Assembly: GCA_026692885.1 (NCBI GenBank)
Contig: JAPLNJ010001132.1
Coordinates: 1-18,445, forward strand
DNA from: Planctomycetota bacterium
GTDB taxonomy: Bacteria; Planctomycetota; Planctomycetia; Pirellulales; Pirellulaceae
DNA length: 18,445 nt
Direction: 5' to 3'
Numbering within the stretch: position 1 is the first letter of the stretch; each line of letters opens with the position of its first letter. Positions 1-6,337 of the stretch are shown piece by piece. The translations under genes were made by a program, and so were the position numbers. Under the pieces are notes generated by a model that was given only the letters and a program-made list of their open reading frames with translations, was not told the origin of the DNA and ran no database searches.

Positions 1-171
1 ATCCTGGTGGGCCGGCGCTCGGTTCTTGGCAGGTCAGGTGCTCCGACGATGGCTGAGTCGAGTGACGGTCTTGGGTCGGTCGGAAAGGGTCCGCTCTGGC
101 CCACCCTACAAGGCCGCTCGGATCAAGTCGTCTCCATCGAACGGCAAGCGGATGGCGATCGGATCGCCACT

Positions 172-243
172 TGGCACGATGCCAGCGTTCCGGTGGTGAT
201 GCGGTACACACACCCGGATGCGGCCGAACTGGCTGACGGTGGC
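172..243 (+). pseudogene. Tyrosine recombinase (integrase) C-terminal remnant
   Basis: A short plus-strand frame reads WHDASVPVVMRYTHPDAAEL. This resembles the end of phage-type integrases, where LGHxS...TMRYxHP carries the catalytic His and Tyr; here H57 and the tyrosine of MRYTHP (frame numbering from base 7) would correspond. The match stops exactly where a REP palindrome begins at 244. A second frame after the palindrome (about 302-436, starting SMIDNPASRLTALRDASE) may be the displaced tail. There is no catalytic domain upstream within the window, so this is a relic or the end of a gene beginning outside it. The assignment rests on one motif and is tentative. Confidence 0.4.
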
Positions 244-300
244 CACGAAAATTGGGACAGGCACCGATCGTCCGTGATCGGAGCCAGTCCCATTTTCGTG
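244..300. repeat. REP-type palindromic repeat, copy 1
   Basis: About 57 bp forming a near-complete hairpin. The left arm CACGAAAATTGGGAC pairs with GTCCCATTTTCGTG apart from one bulged A, and GGCACCGATC pairs with GATCGGAGCC with one mismatch. A near-identical copy lies at 798-857. The shape and dispersed occurrence fit REP elements mobilised by RAYT (IS200-like) transposases, though no RAYT gene is visible here. It separates the recombinase-like tail from the downstream frame, which suggests insertion into a coding sequence. Confidence 0.75.
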
Positions 301-396
301 CGTGTCGATGATCGACAATCCGGCATCGCGGCTGACGGCGCTGCGGGATGCCAGCGAAACGGCCAAGCCGGCTTCGATCCGGTTCGCGCCCTCGTA

Positions 397-570
397 TAAC
401 CGCGACCCAAAGGAAGCCGCCGGGGACAGCAAAATGTGAGCGAGTGACCTTGTCGGCGGCTTCCGGCGGGGAGCGCGTAGCACGGCGCCGCGATCCCCGC
501 CAGAGGCTGCTGCGGGAGGCGAAGCGGCAGGCTTAGCTGTTCGGCAGCAGCCTCTTCTGGGTCGCGGTTA
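397..570. mobile_element. MITE-like element with 13-bp perfect terminal inverted repeats
   Basis: The ends are TAACCGCGACCCA (397-409) and its exact reverse complement (558-570). The inverted similarity continues inward for about 33 bp: left AAAGGAAGCCGCCGGGGACAGC against the complement of the right arm AGAAGAGGCTGCTGCCGAACAGC. A second internal inverted pair lies near 500-513 and 544-560. The 174-bp element encodes no convincing protein, so it fits a non-autonomous miniature transposable element or a large palindromic repeat. No clear target-site duplication is visible. It ends 15 bp before the start of the broken gene at 586. Confidence 0.6.
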
Positions 571-797
571 AACGACCTTACCGCCATGCCCGGACTGACC
601 GTCACGGAGAAAGAACACTGGAAAGACCGCCTCGCCAAACGGATCGAACGCAAGATCGAAGTCCTCAAGGCTTCCGATCCCGGCCTGTTCACCCGACTGA
701 ACCGCGCGGCCGGTGTGCAGACGCTCCAGAGTCTCGGACTGGCCGAACTCTCCCAGCGCCTGGAGACCATCGAGAAGCAGGAAGAAGAGTGGCTCGC

Positions 798-857
798 CAC
801 GAGAATTGGGACAGGCACCGATCGTCCATGATCGGAGCCAGTCCCATTTTCGCAGTG
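798..857. repeat. REP-type palindromic repeat, copy 2
   Basis: Same unit as 244-300 with an A-to-G change in the left arm, a G-to-A change in the loop and a three-base difference before the final GTG. The core GGGACAGGCACCGATCG and the right arm GATCGGAGCCAGTCCCATTT are identical to copy 1. It lies inside the gene at 586-1103: protein-like sequence ends at WLA just before it and resumes in a shifted frame just after. An insertion of about 56 bases would account for the shift. Confidence 0.75.
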
Positions 858-927
858 CGGATCGAGCGCGAGATGGTGGCGGTCGTGCGGGGTGTCGCCG
901 TCGAGGACCTCGACGACGGCTCCGGAT

Positions 928-974
928 CCCTCACCCCCCAACCCCTCTCCCCGGAGTACCGGGGCGAGGGGAGA
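928..974. repeat. 'LTPQPLSP'-type dispersed palindrome
   Basis: A GC-rich palindrome with arms CCCCTCTCCCCGG (942-954) and CCGGGGCGAGGGG (959-971), one mismatch and an AGTA loop. In the reading frame it would encode LTPQPLSPEYRGEG, the hallmark of a dispersed repeat seen within and between genes in planctomycetes and some other bacteria. It interrupts the same decayed gene as REP copy 2, about 75 bp further on. Confidence 0.65.
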
Positions 975-1103
975 AGTTGTTCGGACGTCGATCAGGCCAT
1001 CGACAAGCGGAAGGTCGTGGTCGAAGACGAGCTGCTGGGCCAGACGGACTTGGGCCGCCAGATCCTGAAGCTGCGCGCCGAGCGCGAGATCAAGCAGCTG
1101 AAG

Positions 1104-1469
1104 TGTGCCCCACGTAATTCCCCCCGACCGATATGGAGGGTTGACAAAATTAAAGTGAAAAACTTGACAGTAAAAAGTGAATTCTTGACGAGATTCGTGT
1201 CCCACACCAACTGTGGTGGCGGACACTAACGTTGTCAAGGAAGCCACCATCACCAAAGGACTTACGTTCAGTTCAGACACTAACGACTGTCAACGCGAGA
1301 CATTATATACTGTCAGCGGCCCGCTCTGCGACAGTCCGATTGTCAACGGGGTGAAGAATCACCCGCGGGTTGTCTGTGGTGCCCCCGCCACGACCCAATC
1401 GTTCGTGTTGGGTATCAAAACGCGATTTCTTCGCGTGGACCTCTTCGACCACATCCACCTGGGATGCCC
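1104..1469. other. Non-coding spacer with repeated TTGAC/GTCAA motifs
   Basis: There is no convincing gene. Between about 1140 and 1345 the motif TTGACA/TTGACG occurs three times on the plus strand (1141, 1164, 1185; spacing 23 and 21 bp). Its inverse TGTCAA/TGTCAG recurs near 1233, 1288, 1311 and 1341. An imperfect hairpin GTGTCCCACACCA/TGGTGGCGGACAC spans 1197-1226, and a short direct repeat GACACTAACG occurs near 1222 and 1276. A small hairpin GGGTGA-AGAA-TCACCC at 1349-1364 has no T-tract. The local base composition is AT-richer than the flanks. Confidence 0.5.
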
Positions 1470-1919
1470 CTACACCATACCGGGCGTCTGCGTCGCTGCA
1501 GGTCCCAGTCCGACCTCGACCGCTTTCATTTTGTTGGCCGCTCTGACGGCGGCCTCCTGCCGATGATGCAACCGTTCCGTCAATACGGACAACCTCTCGA
1601 CCTGCCTTGCCACGCGACCATACGCTTCCACCGCCGGCACCACCTTCGCGAAAGCACCCGGTTCCGCCGACAACCTCCGAAGCGCCGGCATGATCATTCG
1701 CTGCATGTGGTTCGCGAAGTTGAGTAGATCCCCGGTGAGCGCGCCGACGCTGGCCGTCAGGGGATCCTCGGCTCGCAATACGGAACGCAAGTACTCGAGG
1801 TTCTTGCGTTCGCGCAACTCCGTCAACTCCTCCATGTTCGCCTCGACGCCTTGTTGGGCGTCCAGCCGTGATGGCCGCTCAACCGGCACTTGCGTGTCAA
1901 TGTTCAATTTCTCGTCCAT
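1470..1919 (-). CDS. Conserved hypothetical helical protein, last gene of the 5.6-1.5 kb operon
   Basis: 149 aa, predicted largely alpha-helical, with no signal peptide or membrane segment. I do not recognise its family. Residues about 25-50 are strongly charged (NMEELTELRERKNLEYLRS). Residues 85-125 form a further amphipathic helix region (AYGRVARQVERLSVLTERLH) that recalls the C-terminal helix of the 153-aa protein at the other end of the operon (residues 92-124), so the two may be distant paralogs. The start is well supported: AAGGAGGG lies 8 bases before the ATG. It follows the 119-aa gene by 53 bp on the same strand and is probably co-transcribed. Confidence 0.72.
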   Translation of the reverse strand: MDEKLNIDTQVPVERPSRLDAQQGVEANMEELTELRERKNLEYLRSVLRAEDPLTASVGALTGDLLNFANHMQRMIMPALRRLSAEPGAFAKVVPAVEAYGRVARQVERLSVLTERLHHRQEAAVRAANKMKAVEVGLGPAATQTPGMV

Positions 1920-1972
1920 GATCAGTACCCTCCTTAATGGTTACCTACACATTTCTCCGAAACAACACACCT

Positions 1973-2332
1973 CTACTTCGCGACTTGCTTTCGCCGAATC
2001 GACAACCCGTGAAAGTGATATCCCGCTTCCGCCAACAGTGGCGCCAACTGTTCCTTGCTGCTTTGTAGCAGCTCACCGATCTCCTTCATCAGCCGGCCTA
2101 ACTCGCGATCGAGACGCCGAGCTGCCTGCATCTCTCCAAGTTCTGCTTGCAGTTCTTCGGCCAACGCAGGATCCGTCCCCAAATAGCGCACGCACTGCTT
2201 TCCCGAAGGCATTCTGAATCGCAGCTTGAACACTTCGCGTCCACGCCGCTCTTCGCGGGCCACGAACCCTTGTCGTCGGAGCGCGCCAAGCTCCTCGGTA
2301 GTCAAGTCGAGTTCCTCGATGCGTCGCGTCAT
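1973..2332 (-). CDS. Hypothetical protein with RFR...GKQ...YLG motif (paralog of the 4.7-5.2 kb gene)
   Basis: 119 aa. The N-terminal part (residues 1-32) looks like a small helical or winged-helix segment (TEELGALRRQGFV). It is followed by a beta-type core KLRFRMPSGKQCVRYLG (36-52), a charged helix (56-95) and a C-terminal GYHFHGLSIRR stretch. The core and the tail both recur in the 156-aa protein at 4686-5156, which supports shared ancestry. The fold resembles small basic proteins often found near planctomycete mobile elements (DUF6788-like), but this is an impression and not an established match. It begins 8 bases after the stop of the preceding gene, with GAGGG as a plausible ribosome binding site. 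Confidence 0.7.
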   Translation of the reverse strand: MTRRIEELDLTTEELGALRRQGFVAREERRGREVFKLRFRMPSGKQCVRYLGTDPALAEELQAELGEMQAARRLDRELGRLMKEIGELLQSSKEQLAPLLAEAGYHFHGLSIRRKQVAK

Positions 2333-2340
2333 TGTGGCCC

Positions 2341-3339
2341 TCAGAACGGATTCTTCTTGCGTTCCGAAATATCCTTGAGGATTCTGCGTTGCCGTTCCAT
2401 CGCCTCCATGAGCTGGCGGAATTCCTTATCGGGGTACGCAACGAGCCTTCCCGGACTTCCGCGGCCCGGTTCCTGACGAGACTGCAACAACAAACGTACC
2501 AATTGCGGGAATAGCAGCTCGCCGTTCATCTCCGCCAAAGCCCAGAGATTTCGCTCTAGGGGATCCTTGGCGTCCTTTGCCGCCTGGCGCAACGGCCCAA
2601 TGGACCCCCTCGCAATCAGTCGCTGGATATCGTCCCATGCTCGACGTTTGTCCTCGACATTCGTTGTGGGCCGCGACCGTAGACTCAGCAGCTTCTGGAT
2701 GGCTTCATCTAGATCCTTGGGCAACTCTCTTGACTGCCGGGGTGCGACGAGTTGCTCCGTGGACACTTCCATGCTGCCCAGAATGGCCAACCGCACTTGC
2801 CGACGGTCGGCATGTTCCCTGCAAAACGCAATCTGCTTCATCGCTTCCGTCGAAGGACGCCACACAGTGAACCGGTCCAGGACGACGTCCAGGTAGCGTT
2901 CGACGCCGGTCAGGTGAGAAACGATTTCCGAAAATCCCTCGGGTTCCTGCAGCGACATCTCCGCCAGGCGGCAACCGACCAACACAAGATCAGGCATGGC
3001 TTGCCCCTGACTCCCTTCCAGTTCATCGTAGACGATCCCGCATCTCGACTTCGGCGGTTCCCAATCGAGCTGGAAGTCCTGCTTAACCTGATCTAGGTGG
3101 CTGCCGCCAAGTTTTCCCAGTCCCGCGGTTACCGTCGCGGGGATCCCCAGGGACAAGAGGATGGCTGCTTCAACCGCCTTAGCAGCGGCGCAGAGGAACT
3201 TTCCTCCGGTCGCTGCAATCATTTTTCGCATGCAACGGTCTCTGAGGCACGCACTTACGGGAAGCGTTCGTCCGGAAAGACATCCCTGGTCGGTCACCCA
3301 GTTCAAACGGCCGATCCTTGCGCGTTTCTCGGCACCCAA
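2341..3339 (-). CDS. Conserved hypothetical protein, 3' part of a probably frameshifted gene
   Basis: Up to 332 aa in this frame, of unknown function. Its N-terminal part carries a Cys-rich stretch (QGCLSGRTLPVSACLRDRCM) followed by IAATGGKFLCAAAKAVEAAI, a helical small-residue segment that is only moderately hydrophobic. Residues about 85-185 appear mixed alpha/beta, and the rest is charged helix ending SERKKNPF. No good start exists: the frame opens just after an in-frame TGA near 3345 and overlaps the preceding gene by 161 bp. The simplest reading is one protein of about 418 aa made with the first ~86 codons of the 3598 gene, interrupted by a +1 shift near 3340. An alternative is a separate gene starting at an internal Met such as MRKMIAATGG. 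Confidence 0.65.
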   Translation of the reverse strand: MGAEKRARIGRLNWVTDQGCLSGRTLPVSACLRDRCMRKMIAATGGKFLCAAAKAVEAAILLSLGIPATVTAGLGKLGGSHLDQVKQDFQLDWEPPKSRCGIVYDELEGSQGQAMPDLVLVGCRLAEMSLQEPEGFSEIVSHLTGVERYLDVVLDRFTVWRPSTEAMKQIAFCREHADRRQVRLAILGSMEVSTEQLVAPRQSRELPKDLDEAIQKLLSLRSRPTTNVEDKRRAWDDIQRLIARGSIGPLRQAAKDAKDPLERNLWALAEMNGELLFPQLVRLLLQSRQEPGRGSPGRLVAYPDKEFRQLMEAMERQRRILKDISERKKNPF

Positions 3340-3598
3340 TGATCACGGTCTTCCCGCCACACAGTATCGGGTTCGGCTGAGCCGCGCCGGTCTCGTCTTG
3401 AACGATTACCCCCGCCTCCTGCAATTGCGCGTCCGGAAATTCCTGTCGCAGGTCGTTGATCATGGCAGACGGATCGGCTGGGGCAAGTCGCACATTGCTT
3501 GGCACGGGAAACCCCTGCCAAGGGGGCTCAAAAACATATGGTTGGCAGTGGGTGAGCAGTCCCTCATTGATCGTACCGAAGTCCTTCGATTTCGACAT
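3179..3598 (-). CDS. Conserved hypothetical protein, 5' part of a probably frameshifted gene
   Basis: Starts MSKSKDFGTINEGLLTHCQP with an excellent AGGAG 7 bases upstream, 11 bp after the stop of the 366-aa gene, so the start is secure. In this frame it runs 139 aa. The first ~86 residues, ending NPILCGGKTVIIG, look like a genuine folded domain (beta-rich, with PWQGFPVPSNVRLAPADP). After that the frame gives a basic, low-complexity tail (SDRRKVPLRRC) while the neighbouring frame carries better protein sequence, so the last third is probably out of frame. Removing one T in ATCATTGGG near 3340 would join it smoothly to the 332-aa frame (KTVI-M-GAEKRARIGRLNW). No function is recognised. Confidence 0.65.
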   Translation of the reverse strand: MSKSKDFGTINEGLLTHCQPYVFEPPWQGFPVPSNVRLAPADPSAMINDLRQEFPDAQLQEAGVIVQDETGAAQPNPILCGGKTVIIGCRETRKDRPFELGDRPGMSFRTNASRKCVPQRPLHAKNDCSDRRKVPLRRC

Positions 3599-3609
3599 CA
3601 CCGATCTCC

Positions 3610-4710
3610 TTAGACCGCAGTTCTGTCCGCCGCAGTCGCCACACTCCGCAGCGCTATCGCGGTGAGCCAAACGGGGAGCAAAACCTCGGGCTGTGTTTTG
3701 GCGTGCGCGGGGTTCATTTCCGATGAGGTGGACACTTGCTCCATTGGATTCTCCCCACGAGCCCAGCGTAGCCGCGCCAGAGGCGACGACGCGGCACGGG
3801 CCTCTGCCTCCTTCAACTCGGCCAAGTCCAAGGCGTCTTCTTGGGCCGCAATGTGTTCTCGCATAAACCGCGCGCCATTCTCCACGAGCGAGAGCTCCTC
3901 GATCTTGCGCGCCTCTCTCGCAGCCTGAACTTGTTGGCGTTCACGCTCAATCTCCAACCGAAATTGAGCCAACTCGTGCTTGCGCAGGGCCGCGTTGCAC
4001 TTCTCCGCGACCTTGGTCTCCTGGACTTTCAATCGGTGCTCCTGCATCTTCAGCTGCGAATAGAGGCGAATGAAGCGGAAGTGGTCCTTCGGCCCCTCGG
4101 TCATCGTCATGGCGCGGTCGTACTTCAGATGCAAAGCCAGCTTCTTCTGGAACAACTGCTCTCCCGCGCTCACGGAAACGCGGGAGTCCGCATCCAGGAT
4201 CGCCACAGCCCCCAACTGCCCAAGTGCGGCGACGAGTTTCAGTTTGGCGGCAAGATCGAGGTTGCCTGCCGCGACTTCTGGATGGATGATGTGCGAAGCG
4301 ACCCACCCGATAGCTTCACGGCACTTGCGGGCGTCGAAGAATAGCGCCTCCCACGTTCGGAGCACCGCGATGTCGACACCCGTTCGACAGACAGTTTCTT
4401 CTTCGTCCAGGTCCGCAAGCACACAGATCTTCAGTCTGGCGACTGTGGCGGCATCTTCATTGAGAGCGAAAGCGGCGGCCACCAAAGGATACAGTGCACG
4501 AGCCCGCTTCGCGCCGTCCGAACCTTCAGCGACAAGAGTCGAGAAATGGTGTGCGGCGCGGACCTTCTCATCGTACCGCCGTAGCCGCGGATCCCTGGGG
4601 GAGTAGGGCAGTTCCCCGGCGAGGCACAAACGGTGCCGCGGGCCACGCACCCCGCGTTCGGCGCGGTTGTCGTCGAAACTATCGCCTAGTTGGCTCGTGT
4701 CGCTCCGCAT
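3610..4710 (-). CDS. HTH-like plus coiled-coil hypothetical protein
   Basis: 366 aa with AAGGAAGGG 5 bases before the ATG. Residues 40-100 are helical. Residues about 98-140 (EETVCRTGVDIAVLRTWEAL followed by FFDARKC) read like a helix-turn-helix followed by a 'WEALFFDxR' signature; I have seen similar signatures in uncharacterised phage- or island-linked proteins, some terminase-small-subunit-like. Residues 185-305 form a long charged coiled coil rich in Glu, Arg and Gln (KVQETKVAEKCNAALRKHEL, ERERQQVQAAREARKIEEL). There is no signal peptide; a weakly hydrophobic stretch near the C-terminus (LLPVWLTAIAL) is probably not a membrane anchor. It is likely cytoplasmic and oligomeric, possibly DNA-binding. 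It overlaps the upstream 156-aa gene by 25 bp, which indicates co-translation. Function unknown. Confidence 0.7.
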   Translation of the reverse strand: MRSDTSQLGDSFDDNRAERGVRGPRHRLCLAGELPYSPRDPRLRRYDEKVRAAHHFSTLVAEGSDGAKRARALYPLVAAAFALNEDAATVARLKICVLADLDEEETVCRTGVDIAVLRTWEALFFDARKCREAIGWVASHIIHPEVAAGNLDLAAKLKLVAALGQLGAVAILDADSRVSVSAGEQLFQKKLALHLKYDRAMTMTEGPKDHFRFIRLYSQLKMQEHRLKVQETKVAEKCNAALRKHELAQFRLEIERERQQVQAAREARKIEELSLVENGARFMREHIAAQEDALDLAELKEAEARAASSPLARLRWARGENPMEQVSTSSEMNPAHAKTQPEVLLPVWLTAIALRSVATAADRTAV

Positions 4711-5156
4711 GGCGTCCCTTCCTTTGCTGAACGGTCAGAATCCCAAGGGGAACTGGTCTCGGACATACGGTTCCACCCGCGGATTTCAAACCCTCTTAGC
4801 TCCAGACCCGTCGCCGCCAGTTCCTGCTTCCACCGCCTCTTGAGTTCTCGAAACTCCGCCCGCGCTCGCCGTTTTAGACGCGCGAATTTCCGCTCCCGAT
4901 GCACCTCATCAAGCAGCGCCTTCACGCGTTCGGCAAGCCCTGCCGAGCGGCCGAGGTAGATCGCCGATTGCCTTCCTTGTAGACGGAAACGCAGCGAGAA
5001 AAATGGGCCCAGGCGGCGGCCACGGTACGTCCGCCAGCTTGGAACAACGCTCCCCTGCCGTCGAAAGGCGTCCCAGTTTCCAAGGACGAATTCACGGATT
5101 GCCAGGAATTTCCGTTCCGTTTTTTGGTCAACAAAGTCCCACTTTTCCAAAGTCAT
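4686..5156 (-). CDS. Hypothetical protein with RFR...GRQ...YLG motif
   Basis: 156 aa. After a short helical N-terminus comes WRTYRGRRLGPFFSLRFR (41-58) and GRQSAIYLGR (61-70), then a very basic helix (83-115, rich in Arg and Lys: KFARLKRRARAEFRELKRRW) and GLELRGFEIRGW (117-128). The same layout, with a core RFR-x-x-x-G-[KR]-Q-x-x-x-[IR]-YLG and a C-terminal G..[LF].G[FL].IR, appears in the 119-aa protein at 1973-2332. High basicity suggests nucleic-acid binding, but this is inference. CAAGGAAGGAGC directly precedes the ATG, and the start overlaps the stop of the upstream gene as ATGA, so the two are translationally coupled. Confidence 0.72.
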   Translation of the reverse strand: MTLEKWDFVDQKTERKFLAIREFVLGNWDAFRRQGSVVPSWRTYRGRRLGPFFSLRFRLQGRQSAIYLGRSAGLAERVKALLDEVHRERKFARLKRRARAEFRELKRRWKQELAATGLELRGFEIRGWNRMSETSSPWDSDRSAKEGTPCGATRAN

Positions 5157-5614
5157 GCTCCTTCCTTGGCTACGGGACTAGCCGGCCAGAGGGGCGCCGA
5201 CTCCGGCGTCGGCGCAGCCGGTCCTGAATCGGCCATCACCTTGCGACGGTGTGCGTGCAAGCGCAATAGGAACTCCGACGCCTTCATCTTCGCGCCGACC
5301 AATCGCATCAGGCGATCGATCGATTTCTCGATTTTTTCGAGGCGCTCGGGGTCTCCGTTCGCGCCCATCAGGCGTTCCCCCAACTCGACGCTCTGGAGGA
5401 TTTCTAGCCACAATACGCTCACGATCGTCGCGCCGGTGCTCTGTTCCAAACCGGGCCGGGCCGCCATCACCAACGCCTTGTAGGCCGGGGTCAGAATGCC
5501 CTCAAACGCGACGCGCAATTCCTCCGGAAGGTCGCCAAGGCCGGTACCCGCCGGTAACCAGTACGGCTTGAGCCCTTCCGTCGCTTCAGGTTCAGCTTTG
5601 TCCTGCTTTGTCAT
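5153..5614 (-). CDS. Conserved hypothetical helical protein, first gene of the operon
   Basis: 153 aa, soluble and predicted alpha-helical, with an acidic N-terminus and a proline/alanine-rich tail. Residues 45-80 (MAARPGLEQSTGATIVSVLW, then LEILQSVELG) and the helix 92-124 (KIEKSIDRLMRLVGAKMKAS, then EFLLRLHAHR) are the most protein-like parts. I do not recognise the family. AAGGAGA lies a few bases upstream of the ATG, just after a perfect inverted repeat GGGGC-AAATC-GCCCC (5633-5647) that could occlude or regulate initiation. It leads a same-strand run of six or seven genes down to 1470, with overlaps or short gaps. Confidence 0.72.
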   Translation of the reverse strand: MTKQDKAEPEATEGLKPYWLPAGTGLGDLPEELRVAFEGILTPAYKALVMAARPGLEQSTGATIVSVLWLEILQSVELGERLMGANGDPERLEKIEKSIDRLMRLVGAKMKASEFLLRLHAHRRKVMADSGPAAPTPESAPLWPASPVAKEGA

Positions 5615-6337
5615 TGTCGGTTCTCCTTAGAAGGGGCGATTTGCCCCGAACACGGTCGCCAATACAGCACCACGCGCATGTCGGGTGTTCGCTGCGCGTT
5701 GTCGAACGTTGGGTGACCGCGGCAATGGCCCCGTTCTCGCCGTTTGAGTGGGCCAACGACGCGACCACGTCCCGCTAGGGATAAGCGCGTGCGACCGCAA
5801 GGATCGCACAAGCGAGATGGCGTTCATTCGGTTTCACCACGTGCGCGCAGCACGAAAATTGGTAGCGTGCGAGCGGATCAGCATCAAATTGTTGGGGGAC
5901 CGGTCGTAGAGTCAGAAAGACCGATCACCCACTCTCGCACACCGCGCCCCGTGGCGCGAAACCAGACGCCTGAAGAAGGCACTTCCGGCCGTTTGTCGGG
6001 GTTAGCTACAAGCCCCCCGTGTTATTGGTTAGCCATCGTCCATAGAGACGCTGGTCTAACTGAATCGTCAACCGCCTATCGCGACCGACCGAATACATTT
6101 GAGCGCCTTCCGGGCGAATCGTCAATATGAATCCAGCCTGCGCGAGAGAATTTTTCATTCGGCAGCCGACGGCGGCTTCTCGTCGTCACGCGATCGTCCG
6201 TAGCCCAGTCGGCCCACCCGGATGCCCTGCGACGTGGCCGGTCTCCCGAAGAAACGCGGCCATGACAACCAGGGCAAGGCTCGTCCTCATCGTCGTACGT
6301 CCCGTTCTTTCGCGGAGAAGGATAATTCGTCGATGCC
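5615..6337. other. Long non-coding gap upstream of the hypothetical operon
   Basis: About 720 bp with no frame that looks like protein on either strand. The promoter of the minus-strand operon should lie here, but I could not place confident -35/-10 boxes. A 12-base match to the REP arm (CACGAAAATTGG, 5851-5862) and two nearby GGTTAGC copies (about 5999 and 6027) are the only repeats seen. It may be a scar left by deletion, since a truncated gene lies at its far side. Confidence 0.5.
5633..5647 (-). promoter_or_regulatory. Small inverted repeat next to the operon's first ribosome binding site
   Basis: GGGGCAAATCGCCCC reads as a 5-bp stem with a 5-base loop in the mRNA, immediately 5' of the AAGGAGA that serves the 153-aa gene. 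It could be an operator or a translation-modulating hairpin. It is short enough to have arisen by chance. Confidence 0.25.

Larger units (their letters stand above)
586..1103 (+). pseudogene. Conserved planctomycete hypothetical gene, broken by two palindromic repeats
   Basis: The frame begins MPGLTVTEKEHWKDRLAKRI and continues as a charged, helical protein to EKQEEEWLA near base 798. There a REP copy interrupts it and shifts the frame. Coding resumes in another frame at REMVAVVRGVAVEDLDD (about 867-917), is interrupted again by a 'PLSP' palindrome, then resumes with DQAIDKRKVVVEDELLGQ to about 1103. The pieces together resemble a planctomycete hypothetical family I recall only by its N-terminal signature; its function is unknown to me. 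After 1103 the sequence becomes AT-richer and non-coding. No good Shine-Dalgarno precedes 586, where the MITE-like element ends. I read it as a decayed gene. Confidence 0.6.

Noticed and set aside
244..857. Repeats near the left end as a CRISPR array
   Set aside because: There are only two copies 500 bp apart, with no regular spacers and no cas genes.
123..1280. A 385-aa minus-strand open frame through the repeat zone
   Set aside because: It runs through both REP copies, the MITE-like element and the PLSP palindrome, so its translation is mostly repeat sequence.
1220..1300. Possible integron attC-like sites (ACTAACG...GTCAA)
   Set aside because: The required RYYYAAC / GTTRRRY pairs do not fit and no integron integrase is present.
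1349..1364. Hairpin GGGTGA-AGAA-TCACCC as a terminator of the unknown operon
   Set aside because: It has only a six-pair stem and no T-tract on either side, so termination here is unsupported.
5611..5811. A 66-aa minus-strand frame whose stop overlaps the first gene of the unknown operon
   Set aside because: The ATGA overlap is suggestive, but the translation is not protein-like and the operon's first gene has its own strong ribosome binding site.
5851..5862. A 12-base match to the REP left arm
   Set aside because: Too short, and without the matching right arm; probably chance or a very old half-element.
6186..6290. A 34-aa minus-strand peptide starting MRTSLALVVMAAFL
   Set aside because: It looks like a signal-peptide start, but there is no good ribosome binding site and no continuation; kept only as a possible truncated gene start.
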